NCBI GenBank assembly: GCA_937951645.1
Contig: CALFBM010000167.1
Location: 1 to 33,136 of the forward strand
From: an uncultured Rhizobiaceae group bacterium
GTDB taxonomy: Bacteria; Pseudomonadota; Alphaproteobacteria; Rhizobiales; Rhizobiaceae
Length of the DNA: 33,136 nucleotides
Direction of reading: 5' to 3'
Positions 8,320 through 17,426 of this stretch are shown in pieces. The notes beneath the pieces are model-generated. The model was given only the letters and a program-made list of their open reading frames with translations. It was not told where the DNA came from and did no database searches. A program made the translations under genes and the position numbers. Position 1 is the first letter of the stretch. Each line of letters opens with the position of its first letter.

Positions 8320-8359
8320 AGAGGCATCCTGCATGACGCAGGATGCCTCTAGCTTTTTT
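8320..8359 (+). terminator. Rho-independent terminator inside the coupling-ATPase operon
   Basis: A perfect 13-bp stem (AGAGGCATCCTGC / GCAGGATGCCTCT) with a 5-nt loop is followed closely by six T residues. It sits between the 7885 gene and the next gene of the same direction, so it either separates two transcription units or attenuates expression of the coupling ATPase. Confidence 0.85.
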
Positions 8360-8375
8360 AGATCGGAGACTATCT

Positions 8376-8681
8376 ATGACAGAAACCTCATCCGTTAAAC
8401 CCAAGTTGCAGATGGTGGTCCATTTTGCCTTTTCTGGCGTGGCATTCGGACTTGCGTGGTGGCTTTGGCATTTGGGCGGCCATAATCCATGGGCTACCAA
8501 GTTTTTAGGCGGCACACTCGCGATAGGTGGTGTTATCCGCATGGGCAATGGCCTGTTCATCTCAACTGAACTTCTTCTTAAATCCTTGTCCAACCGTAAG
8601 TACAAATCAAAGGTCAAGACGCAAAAGGCAGATTCAACTGTGAGTAGTGCGGAACTCAAAGCGAAGGGATTGATCGAATGA
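8376..8681 (+). CDS. Small two-helix membrane protein, likely anchor of the coupling ATPase
   Basis: The protein is 101 aa from the ATG at 8376, which has a CGGAG ribosome binding site; the tracked upstream start at 8343 lies within the terminator and is rejected. It has two hydrophobic helices (VVHFAFSGVAFGLAWWLW and FLGGTLAIGGVIRMGNGLF) and a basic, polar C-terminus. Its stop overlaps the start of the VirD4-like gene (ATGA). VirD4/TraG coupling proteins normally begin with two such helices, and the ATPase downstream lacks them, so this protein probably supplies the membrane anchor in trans. That role is inferred from gene order and topology. Confidence 0.65.
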   Translation: MTETSSVKPKLQMVVHFAFSGVAFGLAWWLWHLGGHNPWATKFLGGTLAIGGVIRMGNGLFISTELLLKSLSNRKYKSKVKTQKADSTVSSAELKAKGLIE

Positions 8682-10084
8682 AGCGTTTCTTCAGAAAACA
8701 AAACCGGAAAGTAATTGATCCCAAAGGTCGTCGGATTATTGGTCGTACCAAGGATACGGGTGAAGCCATTTGGGCACCGAAGGGTCATTCGCTAATCCTG
8801 GGCGGAACAGGGGCGGGTAAGTCAACCTGTGTGGGGGCTCCAGCTATTATGTCTTTCATAGCATCTGAGCCAGATAAAGCGGTTTTGGTGCTTGATAATA
8901 AAGATGGTGAATATGCCATTCAGATGGCACGCATGATCGCGGCTAGTGGGCGGAAAGTAGCTATTATCGATGATTTTGTCATATGGGCTGTTTTAGCTCC
9001 GCACAAGATATCACTCAATCCATTTGGCTCGGTTGTGGAAGCTTACAAGAGAGATACGCGCGATGTTATCTTCGCCATGGAGAGTGTGACGCACTCTTTG
9101 ATTGAAGAGCCGAACAATGATGCCAAGAATAAATACTTCCGTGCATGGCCTCGCAATATCATTGAATTTGCCACTATCGCTTTGCTGAAGCGCAATGCTG
9201 ATTTGGCAACGCCGGGTGGGGTTGCAGCACTCGTATCAGACCCGGACATGTTCCGTGGGTTTGCACAGATCGAAGCGGAGGAAGGCGATAAAATCCTGAA
9301 ACCCAGAGCGAAAGCTGTCTTCGACATGATTGGCCATGAACATTGGCCTCAGCATTTAGAGGAATCTACTCGTTCAATGAGGCTCTATAGCCCAGGTATG
9401 AGATTGCATGAGGTTGGGCGCAATGCGAAAATCACGCATCGTGAGTTGATTGAGCAAGGCTATGTGGTGTTCTTGACGGGGCAGCAATCCAAGATGCAAG
9501 CCCTTGGTCCTTATTACGCTAATCATATATTGAGCTTTACCAATGCCATGTTGGAGGGCGCCGGGCCTCTCAGAATACTGGCAGATGAAGTAACTAGTTG
9601 TCCGATTAAACCTCTCATTGAAAAGATTACAATTGTTAGATCATATGGCGGGGAATTTACTCTCATATCTCAATCGATCTCTGACTTCGAACGTAAGTTC
9701 AGCAAAGACCTGACACGCACATTGGTCGATAACTGCACAACGAAACAATGGCTGGGTTTCTCTGAAGAAACAGCGAAACGTGCGAGTGAAGCCATGGGTG
9801 AGGAATATGCTCTTTCCTCATCACTTGGAAGCAATAGCGGGGATACGAAAACTCAAACTAACCTGAGCCTCACCAAGCAACGTGTGATGACTGCCTCGGA
9901 ACTCATGGCTATGCCTAAGGATGAACAACTGGTTCATATTATGGGGGTTGGCTTCTTTGTTTGTAAGAAGATTGGGCAGCAGAATATAGCACCATACTGC
10001 TTTGATATGGATGAGAACCCATTGGAGGGCGGCAAGCTTACACCCGACCCAATGATCACATTGACCAAGCCTGAGGTGCTGTAA
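8678..10084 (+). CDS. VirD4/TraG-like type IV coupling ATPase without membrane segments
   Basis: This 468-aa protein belongs by motif to the VirD4/TraG/TraD coupling ATPases, which bring DNA-relaxase complexes to a type IV secretion channel. Walker A is GGTGAGKST (42-50); the Walker B acid pair is in RILADEVTS (D302 E303). The DNKDGEYAI and SLNPFG segments are typical of the family, as is the C-terminal QLVHIMGVGFFVCKKI region. Family members usually have two N-terminal transmembrane helices before the P-loop; here only about 40 soluble residues precede it. A two-helix protein is encoded immediately upstream with a 4-nt overlap. No relaxase or VirB-type genes are visible in the window. A convergent minus-strand gene follows, separated by a 15-bp hairpin. 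Confidence 0.88.
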   Translation: MKRFFRKQNRKVIDPKGRRIIGRTKDTGEAIWAPKGHSLILGGTGAGKSTCVGAPAIMSFIASEPDKAVLVLDNKDGEYAIQMARMIAASGRKVAIIDDFVIWAVLAPHKISLNPFGSVVEAYKRDTRDVIFAMESVTHSLIEEPNNDAKNKYFRAWPRNIIEFATIALLKRNADLATPGGVAALVSDPDMFRGFAQIEAEEGDKILKPRAKAVFDMIGHEHWPQHLEESTRSMRLYSPGMRLHEVGRNAKITHRELIEQGYVVFLTGQQSKMQALGPYYANHILSFTNAMLEGAGPLRILADEVTSCPIKPLIEKITIVRSYGGEFTLISQSISDFERKFSKDLTRTLVDNCTTKQWLGFSEETAKRASEAMGEEYALSSSLGSNSGDTKTQTNLSLTKQRVMTASELMAMPKDEQLVHIMGVGFFVCKKIGQQNIAPYCFDMDENPLEGGKLTPDPMITLTKPEVL

Positions 10085-10109
10085 TGGTTTGCGGTGCTCT
10101 AAATCTAAA

Positions 10110-10150
10110 AGACAAAATCTGCGTGCATTATGGGTACGCAGATTTTGTCT
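10110..10150. terminator. Bidirectional hairpin between convergent genes
   Basis: A perfect 15-bp stem (AGACAAAATCTGCGT / ACGCAGATTTTGTCT) encloses an 11-nt loop. It lies just past the stop of the coupling ATPase and just past the stop of the minus-strand gene at 10153. On the minus strand it is followed by TTTAGATTT; on the plus strand the U-tract is weak, so it probably works best for the minus-strand transcript. Confidence 0.6.
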
Positions 10151-10152
10151 CC

Positions 10153-10527
10153 TCAGTGTGTGGTTCGCAGATACTGGCGATCAACCGGATCATAAATGCG
10201 GTTGTTGAGGTTGAACATCTCTGTGAATGCCAACCTTGCCATGGTTTTGATACCCTCAAGGATTTTGGCTTGGGGAACTTTGCCGCTCGTAATCAGCCCG
10301 TCGCAATGCTCACGTTCATCCATACTGAAGACATCGTATGGCGCAACTGCATTCCAGAAGGCAAGATAATTGAGCGGCTCCAGCCACTCAACCACGTCAT
10401 TAATGTTTTCGAAAATCATACCCACGTCACAAGCATACCAGAAGCAGACGTAGTCTGCCAGTTTTGGGAGGTTTACACATGAGCTTAGACACCACGCAAG
10501 CCATTCATGAAGAGTTTCGCAAGGCAA
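10153..10527 (-). CDS. Hypothetical protein, minus strand of the element
   Basis: The minus-strand reading gives a natural protein of up to 124 aa (MIFENINDVVEWLEPLNYLA, VFSMDEREHCDGLITSGKVP, MARLAFTEMFNLNNRIYD), while the overlapping plus-strand ORF does not. The start is uncertain: the ATG at 10527 would overlap the start of the divergent gene at 10479, and the ATG at 10422 gives 90 codons. The intervening residues (NLPKLADYVCFWYACDVG) look coding, which favours the longer form. No domain is recognised. It runs convergent to the coupling ATPase, with a hairpin between them. Confidence 0.6.
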   Translation of the reverse strand: MPCETLHEWLAWCLSSCVNLPKLADYVCFWYACDVGMIFENINDVVEWLEPLNYLAFWNAVAPYDVFSMDEREHCDGLITSGKVPQAKILEGIKTMARLAFTEMFNLNNRIYDPVDRQYLRTTH

Positions 10528-10940
10528 CGTGGGAACACCTGATGAAGCAACTGAAGCACGATGGTGATTGGGATCGCTTCAACCAGATCGCATGGGAAGC
10601 GGTGCAACGCAATGAGCAGGAAAAAGCCGAATGGCAGCAAAGTTATCATATGCGGCTTGCGGAAGCGAAGCAGATCATCTTGCGGGAAACCCATGGCAAT
10701 ATTCTGGAACCTCCCAAGCCCAAGGGTGTTGAGAGCATTCCCGATAAGGATGCACTTAATTTTAAAGCTGACAGCCGTATCCGGGCAGATCATGAACAAC
10801 GTCTGGCAGTGATCAAACAAGATGAACTTGATCAGTACGAGGAGTTGAAAACGCTCGTCGATAACAGAAGCCACTTCAAGGGCTACGCCAAATCAGAGTT
10901 TGAACTGTCCAAGACCCGTTCAGGTCCAAGCCGTTCCTGA
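10479..10940 (+). CDS. Hypothetical charged helical protein
   Basis: The ATG at 10479 is preceded by GGGAGG at a suitable distance; the tracked TTG at 10464 overlaps that ribosome binding site and is rejected. The 153-aa product is hydrophilic and mostly helical, with many Glu, Lys, Gln and Trp residues (EAVQRNEQEKAEWQQSYHMR) and no membrane segment. Such small charged proteins next to coupling ATPases are sometimes mobilization accessory factors, but no motif shows this. It is followed by a similar helical protein 34 nt downstream, probably in one operon. Confidence 0.65.
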   Translation: MSLDTTQAIHEEFRKATWEHLMKQLKHDGDWDRFNQIAWEAVQRNEQEKAEWQQSYHMRLAEAKQIILRETHGNILEPPKPKGVESIPDKDALNFKADSRIRADHEQRLAVIKQDELDQYEELKTLVDNRSHFKGYAKSEFELSKTRSGPSRS

Positions 10941-10974
10941 AAACTAAACCACCACCACAAAGGAGAAAACAATC

Positions 10975-11625
10975 ATGTCAAATGAAACCGTCAACAAATC
11001 ACCCAGCTTTAAGGATAGAGTCATTGAAGCCAGAGAAAGCTTCTCAGGCAAGTCTCTGACACAGAGTCAATTCCAGGAAGCCTGGGCAATCTCTGGCATC
11101 ATTCATCAGGAAATCCAGAAGAACGGGTCATTCCGCGATCCTTTGACAGACTATTCTCATACCTATGCCAGAACGAAGAAATTTGATGCGATGCGCGGTG
11201 AAGCAATCCTGCGAGATATTTATACAGGCCGTTATGGTCAGTCTATGAACCAGACACGTGAAGCACTGATGGATCAGGAAAAAGCACTTATCGCTTCACC
11301 TGAGAAACAAACAGAAACGCAGGCTCATGCTTTGAATGCAGCTGAATCAGTTGAGAGCATGATCAAAGAAGGCTCAACTCAGCCCTTCTACAAGGCGTAT
11401 GATACGGCGTCTGTTCAACTCGCTTCCGACCTTAAGATTACACAGATTGGGGCCAAAGCCCTGATGAAAGATGCATACAAGAACACGCATGATCGTGAAC
11501 TTTATGACCATGGCAAAAAAGTCGAAGAAGCTTATCACAAGCCTGTTCGTGAAGCAGAAATTGCTTCCCGCAAGGTTGAAAAGCTTGAGACGCAATCTCG
11601 GACTCAAAACAGAAGCATGGCGTAA
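10975..11625 (+). CDS. Hypothetical helical cytoplasmic protein
   Basis: The 216-aa protein has a strong AAAGGAG ribosome binding site. It is soluble, highly helical and rich in charged and Gln/Ala residues, with a possible C-terminal coiled coil (KKVEEAYHKPVREAEIASRKVEKLETQ). No catalytic motif is apparent. It forms a likely operon with the preceding gene. It is unrecognised beyond belonging to the element's accessory genes. Confidence 0.65.
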   Translation: MSNETVNKSPSFKDRVIEARESFSGKSLTQSQFQEAWAISGIIHQEIQKNGSFRDPLTDYSHTYARTKKFDAMRGEAILRDIYTGRYGQSMNQTREALMDQEKALIASPEKQTETQAHALNAAESVESMIKEGSTQPFYKAYDTASVQLASDLKITQIGAKALMKDAYKNTHDRELYDHGKKVEEAYHKPVREAEIASRKVEKLETQSRTQNRSMA

Positions 11626-11828
11626 CGGTTATCTCTAAAACGCTGCTTTGGCGCACTCAGCCTGCTTAAGCTTGCGAAACATACGCCTGTAACCAGTGGT
11701 TGAATTATCTTGGCGATATGGCTTTGTTTGCTGTATCAAGTTCGCTTTTTGTTCCAAGGTGATAATAACTGCTAGAGCAAGATGACCATGGGGTTCAGGC
11801 AAAACCCACCAAACGAATAGGAGTAACT
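11626..11828. other. Intergenic region upstream of the recombinase module
   Basis: About 200 nt without a gene. A weak imperfect hairpin (TGGGGTT...AAAACCCA) lies near 11790, and an AGGAG ribosome binding site precedes the ATG at 11829. A transfer origin could lie here, but I see no clear nick-site motif or strong inverted repeat. Confidence 0.3.
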
Positions 11829-12311
11829 ATGCCTAAATATAAACCACCGCCACTTAAACAGACGCAGTCTGAACACGACCGATCATTACCTGAGCAATCG
11901 TTGTCTGAACCGGATTTACTGGCTGCTCCTGCCAATGACCATCCTCTCCCCGTAAAGCTCGATTGTTCCAGACCACGTAGCCAACAACCATTCGAGTGGC
12001 AGGACTGGCTTGTCCATCTGGAAGATATCGACGTCACTATGGAGCAGAAGAAAGAACTGATTGAAACCTGGTGGAAGATCATTCTTGTTCTGATTGATCT
12101 TCAATGGGAATGCGAGAGGTCTCTAAAAGACATTACACCTGCATCATCACCATCCATGGAAACAGAGCTGCCAGTGGATAACTCAGCAGAAATATCTGAG
12201 CTTTCCATTGCTCTCCGAGCTGCTGTGATACAATCAGAGTACCGCAACAATCTTAAAATCGAATATCAATCAGCATCTCAAAAGGAGAAGGCCGAAGAGG
12301 AGTCCACATGA
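11829..12311 (+). CDS. Small recombinase-associated protein
   Basis: This 160-aa protein precedes the serine recombinase with a 4-nt ATGA overlap. The N-terminal third is Pro/Ser/Gln-rich and probably disordered. A conserved-looking core, WQDWLVHLEDIDVTMEQKKE followed by LIETWWKIILVLIDLQWECE, matches my recollection of short proteins commonly encoded next to large serine recombinases in alphaproteobacterial elements; the function of that group is not known to me. The tight coupling suggests a recombination accessory or directionality role, which is inference. Confidence 0.65.
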   Translation: MPKYKPPPLKQTQSEHDRSLPEQSLSEPDLLAAPANDHPLPVKLDCSRPRSQQPFEWQDWLVHLEDIDVTMEQKKELIETWWKIILVLIDLQWECERSLKDITPASSPSMETELPVDNSAEISELSIALRAAVIQSEYRNNLKIEYQSASQKEKAEEEST

Positions 12312-13857
12312 ACCAGACAAAATTAAAACAGGCTGAACCAGAACACCTGAAGAAGGCGGTTATTTACTGCCGCGTCTCTTCAAAATCCCAGGAGACTGAA
12401 GGCCATGGGCTTGAAAGTCAGGAAACACGCTGCCGTCAACATGCAGTTGCCAAAGGCTATGAAGTAGCTGCTGTCTTTCCTGATACGATTACAGGTGGCG
12501 GAGATTTCATGAAACGTCCTGGCATGGTGGCGCTGCTATCCTTTCTGGATGCGCAACCACATGAGAGTTTTGTCGTCATCTTTGATGATCTTAAACGCTT
12601 TGCCCGTGATCGTGATTTCCATTTTGCCCTGAGAAACGCCTTCCGCGCTCGTGAAGCGGAAATCGAATGCTTGAACTTCAAGTTTGATGACACACCAGAA
12701 GGTGAGTTCATCGAAACCATCATGGCGGCACAAGGACAACTAGAGCGCAAACAAAACGGGAGACAAGTTGCCCAGAAGATGCGCGCCCGCATGGAAAACG
12801 GATACTGGATACACGATGCACCCGTTGGTTACCGTTATGAGACCATCAAAGGCAGAGGAAAACTTCTTGTGTTTGATCCGCCATTTGATGGAATTGTCCG
12901 AGAAGGCATTGAAGGCTATGCCAATGGCCGCTTCCAGTCTCAGGCAGAAGTGAAACGCTTCTTTGAAAGCTTCCCTGACTTTCCGCTTAAACGAACAAAA
13001 CGCGGTGAACTAAGACAGCAACGCATCACCAAGATACTTACCAGTCCAATCTATGCCGGATACATCTGCTCTGAGACATACGACCTTAACTGGCTGGAAG
13101 GCCAGCATGAGGCTCTTATCTCCCTTGAGACCTTTGAAAAAGTACAAGCCCGCCGCAGTGGCATTACCAAGGCACCCAAGCGCAAGAATATAGGTGAACA
13201 CTTTGCCTTACGTGGCATGGTTACCTGCGCTTGTTGTGATACACCGCTATATTCGTCGATCACCAAAGGCAATGGTGGGCATTACCACTATTACCTCTGC
13301 CAGACTAAAACCTGTGATCACTACGGCAAGTCCATCAAGAGAGATAAAATCGAGGGAGATGTGGGTGAACTGATCAAACAATTGCAGCCGACTAGGCATC
13401 ATATAAAGTTCATCACTGCCTTGTTCCGATATGCGTGGGATCATAAACACAATCAGGCAAAGGAAATCATTCAGTCAGGCAAAAGCCAAATAAAGCAGCT
13501 TGAAAAGCAGATTGAAGCCATTCTTACCCGTATCATGGCTACTAGTAATGAAAAGATCATCCAAACATACGAGAATAAGATCGGTGAATTGGAAAAAGAA
13601 AAGCTTCTCATCATTGAAAAACTGCAGAATCAGGTTGAGCCAAAGGGTAGCTTCGAGGAAAAACTAGAACCAGTTCTTCAATTCCTAGCAAACCCTTGGA
13701 AACTATGGGAAAATGGCAACATCCACCTACGCCGTACAGTCCTAAAACTGGCCTTTATGACCCACATTCAATATGATCGTTTTGAAGGTCCTAGAACCCC
13801 ACAAATAGCCTTGCCATTCAAGGCTTTAAGTGCAATTCCACAGGGGCAAGTCTTTAC

Positions 13858-13879
<22 letters not shown>
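12308..13879 (+). CDS. Large serine recombinase (integrase of the element)
   Basis: The 523-aa protein catalyses site-specific integration and excision by the serine mechanism. The resolvase-type domain starts at about residue 17 with VIYCRVSSKSQ; Ser24 should be the nucleophile. Conserved arginines follow in FDDLKRFARDRDF. A recombinase domain (about 165-280, with APVGYRYE and ILTSPIYAGYI) and a zinc-ribbon-like segment (CACCDTPLYSS ... YLCQTKTCDHYG) come next, then a coiled coil (about 385-450). It ends inside the tRNA-Leu gene: the last codons (GAGRET) are read from the tRNA 3' end, antisense to it. This places the attachment site at the tRNA and makes this the right end of the element. 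Confidence 0.93.
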
Positions 13880-13942
<63 letters not shown>

Positions 13943-13980
13943 TGGTCTGGAGCTGCTATTAACAACAGCTTGGTGATGGG

Positions 13981-14009
13981 GTTATAGGGGGCTTCGCCGA
14001 GAAATCCAA
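13981..14009 (-). promoter_or_regulatory. Promoter of tRNA-Leu
   Basis: On the minus strand, TTGGAT (14004-14009) is followed after 17 bp by TATAAC (13981-13986). The start site would be about 30 nt before the tRNA 5' end. A short inverted repeat (AGCTG...CAGCT) lies in the leader. Confidence 0.55.
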
Positions 14010-14579
<570 letters not shown>

Positions 14580-14598
14580 ATTTTAAGAATAATCAATC

Positions 14599-14614
14599 TG
14601 CAGGCATGCCTGCA
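14599..14614. repeat. Perfect 16-bp palindrome between glnB and glnA
   Basis: TGCAGGCATGCCTGCA is its own reverse complement. No T-run follows, so it is not a standard terminator. In RNA it would form a short stem, possibly a processing or stability element between the two cistrons. Confidence 0.5.
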
Positions 14615-14645
14615 ATTCAAGAGTAAACCTAGAAAGGCAATTGAC

Positions 14646-16055
14646 ATGAGCTCAGCCAGCGAAATTATTAAACGCATTAAAGATGAGGACATCAAATATC
14701 TTGATGTTCGTTTCACAGATCCAAAAGGTAAAATGCAGCATGTAACAATGGATGCTGATCTTGTTGATGAAGATATGTTTGCTGATGGTATCATGTTTGA
14801 CGGTTCGTCAATTGCAGGTTGGAAAGCAATTAATGAGTCAGATATGTGTCTCATACTGGACCCTGCATCTGCGCACATGGACCCTTTCTTTGCGCAATCT
14901 ACCATGGCAATCTTCTGTGATGTTGTTGATCCGGTAACGGGTGAACCATACAACCGTGACCCACGTGGCACTGCGAAAAAAGCTGAAGCCTATCTCAAGT
15001 CTACCGGGATTGGCGACACATGCTTTATCGGACCGGAAGCCGAGTTCTTTGTATTTGATGACGTACGTTTCTCATCTGATCCTTACAACACAGGCTTTAA
15101 GCTTGATTGTTCTGAACTCCCATCAAACATGGATTCAGAATATGAGAGCGGAAACATGGGTCACCGTCCACGTACCAAGGGTGGTTATTTCCCGGTTCCT
15201 CCAATTGACTCAGGCCAGGATTACCGTGGAGAAATGCTTTCGGTAATCAAGGAAATGGGTGTTACAGTTGAAAAGCATCACCACGAGGTTGCTGCTGCCC
15301 AGCATGAGCTTGGTATTATGTTTGATTCACTTTCAAACAATGCAGATAAAATGCAAATATACAAATATGCGGTGCATCAGGTAGCGCATGCATATGGCAA
15401 GACAGCAACATTTATGCCGAAACCGGTATTTGGCGACAATGGTACTGGCATGCACGTTCACCTTTCTATCTGGAAAGACGGCAAGCCAACTTTTGCTGGT
15501 AATGAATATGCGGGCCTTTCTGAAAGCTGCCTGCACTTCATTGGCGGTATTATTAAACACGCTAAAGCACTAAACGCTTTCTCTAATCCGTCAACAAACT
15601 CTTACAAACGTTTGGTGCCAGGTTATGAAGCACCGGTTCTTCTTGCCTACTCAGCGCGTAACCGTTCAGCTTCTTGTCGTATTCCTTTTGGTTCTTCGCC
15701 AAAATCAAAACGTGTTGAAGTTCGTTTTCCTGATCCAATGGCGAACCCATACCTTTGCTTCGCTGCATTGATGATGGCTGGTCTTGACGGCATCAAAAAT
15801 AAAATTCACCCAGGTGAAGCGATGGATAAGGATCTATACGATCTTCCTCCAAGCCAGTTGAAGCGCATTCCGACAGTTTGTGGTTCATTGCGAGAGGCAA
15901 TGGAAAGTCTTGCAAAAGACCACAAGTTCCTTCTTGAAGGTGATGTATTCGATAAAGATCAGATTGAGGCTTATATTGAACTGAAAATGGAAGAAGTGTT
16001 GCGTTATGAAATGACACCTCATCCGGTTGAGTTTGATATGTATTACTCCGCATAA
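14646..16055 (+). CDS. glnA: Glutamine synthetase, type I
   Basis: The 469-aa enzyme makes glutamine from glutamate, ammonia and ATP as a dodecamer. Family signatures are present: [17 protein letters not shown] near residue 52, the ATP-binding [21 protein letters not shown], and the adenylylation site Tyr398 in DKDLYDLPP, so GlnE control is expected. Length is normal for type I. The ATG at 14646 follows an AGAAAGG ribosome binding site. It is the second gene of the glnB-glnA unit and is closed by a terminator. Confidence 0.98.
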   Translation: MSSASEIIKRIKDEDIKYLDVRFTDPKGKMQHVTMDADLVDEDMFADGIMFDGSSIAGWKAINESDMCLILDPASAHMDPFFAQSTMAIFCDVVDPVTGEPYNRDPRGTAKKAEAYLKSTGIGDTCFIGPEAEFFVFDDVRFSSDPYNTGFKLDCSELPSNMDSEYESGNMGHRPRTKGGYFPVPPIDSGQDYRGEMLSVIKEMGVTVEKHHHEVAAAQHELGIMFDSLSNNADKMQIYKYAVHQVAHAYGKTATFMPKPVFGDNGTGMHVHLSIWKDGKPTFAGNEYAGLSESCLHFIGGIIKHAKALNAFSNPSTNSYKRLVPGYEAPVLLAYSARNRSASCRIPFGSSPKSKRVEVRFPDPMANPYLCFAALMMAGLDGIKNKIHPGEAMDKDLYDLPPSQLKRIPTVCGSLREAMESLAKDHKFLLEGDVFDKDQIEAYIELKMEEVLRYEMTPHPVEFDMYYSA

Positions 16056-16081
16056 AACTTTCTCCCAAGAGTAAAACTCTA

Positions 16082-16108
16082 CCCCGGCACTGTGTGTCGG
16101 GGTTTTTT
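16082..16108 (+). terminator. Rho-independent terminator after glnA
   Basis: A 9-bp stem (CCCCGGCAC / GTGTCGGGG, one G-U pair) with a 3-nt loop is followed by six T residues, 26 nt past the glnA stop. Confidence 0.85.
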
Positions 16109-16165
16109 GTTGCAAAATGGTGATGAAGAAAGTTAGATAATTTCTCCATACTTCAGGAGAGTTAA

Positions 16166-17416
16166 TTGTCTGCAAATCAAGAAACAGTTGCGGTTATTGG
16201 TGCAGGAATGGTTGGTGTTTCAACAGCTATTTGGCTGCAACGTACTGGCTTTAAGGTAATCTTGATTGACCGTGTAGGGGTAGCTGGTGGAACTTCATAT
16301 GGTAACGCAGGCATTCTTGCTTGCTCAGCTATCATTCCGGTTACAACACCTGGATTTATATTTAAAATCCCCAAGATGTTGTTTGATCCTGACCAGCCCT
16401 TGTTTTTACGATGGTCATATTTACCAAAAATATTGCCTTGGCTTGTAAAGTTTCTAAGCAAGGCAAATCTAAAAGACATGCAACAAATTACGGCTGACTT
16501 GCACCAGATTATGTATGATAGTGTGGATCAACATAAACAATTAGCACAAGGCACTGGTGCTGAGGATTTTATAAAATCAAACCAGTACATTCATGGTTAT
16601 GACAATCGAGATGCTTTTCTTGAAGATTTATCAAGTTGGGAAACGCGTAAGAAAGTTGGACTAACTTATGATGAACTAAGCCAGCAAGAACTTGCAGAAC
16701 ATGACCCCGCGTTGGCAGGCAAGTTCGGGTTTGCAATCCGCAGCCTAACGGATGGCCATGTTACCGATCCAGGTGAATATATTAAAACTTTGGCATCGCA
16801 TTTTAAAAACCAAGGCGGTGAAATTATAATTGATGAGGCCGTAGATGTCCCTACGCATGAAGGGTGGGCAATTGGCGTACAAACTGCTAATGGCAGAACC
16901 ATTGATGCAAACCATGTAGTGATTGCATCGGGCGCATGGTCAGGGCTTCTGGCAAATAAGTTAGGGCTAAAAGTACCCTTGGAAACTGAGCGTGGTTACC
17001 ATGTGGAATTTGTAAATCCCAATATAGAATTAAAGTCACCTGTTATGGTTTCTGCTGGTAAATTTGGCATAAATTCAATGAACGGGCGCATGCGTTGCGC
17101 AGGGATTGTGGAATTAGGTGGGCTTGAAGCAGCGCCAAGTCAGGCACCATTTGAATTATTGAAACGTCAAGCCCATACACTTTTCCCTGAACTAGAATAT
17201 GATGAAGTGCGAGAGTGGATGGGGCATCGTCCTTCTACACCGGACTCTCTTCCGCTTATAGGTGCTTTGGAAAACGTGCCGAATGTTTGGGCAGGATTTG
17301 GACATCAGCATTTAGGCCTCACAGGTGGGCCCAAAACAGGGCTTTGGCTTGCTCAATTGATTTCCGGCAAAACGCCTAATGAAGATTTATCTGCTTACAG
17401 GCCCAATAGGTTTTAA
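16166..17416 (+). CDS. FAD-dependent oxidoreductase, D-amino acid dehydrogenase-like
   Basis: This 416-aa protein of the DAO/DadA superfamily starts with TTG; the CAGGAGA ribosome binding site five bases upstream supports this start and no better ATG is near. The N-terminus has the dinucleotide-binding fold VAVIGAGMVGVSTAIWLQRTGF with an acidic end (LIDR), followed by GGTSYGNAGIL, a DadA-like segment. The C-terminus ends with GHRPSTPDSLPLIG and GFGHQHLGLTGGPKTG, the second FAD-contact region. Family members oxidise D-amino acids (or proline-like substrates) and pass electrons to the respiratory chain. Substrate cannot be assigned. The gene is followed 10 nt later by a TIGR03084-like gene, probably in the same operon. 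Confidence 0.85.
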   Translation: MSANQETVAVIGAGMVGVSTAIWLQRTGFKVILIDRVGVAGGTSYGNAGILACSAIIPVTTPGFIFKIPKMLFDPDQPLFLRWSYLPKILPWLVKFLSKANLKDMQQITADLHQIMYDSVDQHKQLAQGTGAEDFIKSNQYIHGYDNRDAFLEDLSSWETRKKVGLTYDELSQQELAEHDPALAGKFGFAIRSLTDGHVTDPGEYIKTLASHFKNQGGEIIIDEAVDVPTHEGWAIGVQTANGRTIDANHVVIASGAWSGLLANKLGLKVPLETERGYHVEFVNPNIELKSPVMVSAGKFGINSMNGRMRCAGIVELGGLEAAPSQAPFELLKRQAHTLFPELEYDEVREWMGHRPSTPDSLPLIGALENVPNVWAGFGHQHLGLTGGPKTGLWLAQLISGKTPNEDLSAYRPNRF

Positions 17417-17426
17417 AGGAAGTTCT

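Noticed and set aside
8162-8788. Minus-strand ORF of 208 aa
   Set aside because: It crosses the terminator and three well-supported plus-strand genes.
10084-10482. Plus-strand ORF of 132 aa after the coupling ATPase, with a fair ribosome binding site
   Set aside because: It runs through the 15-bp hairpin, its protein is Cys/His/Val-rich in the manner of an antisense reading, and the minus-strand frame over the same bases looks clearly coding.
11626-11828. Possible origin of transfer before the recombinase module
   Set aside because: Only a weak imperfect hairpin is present, and no relaxase is encoded in the window.
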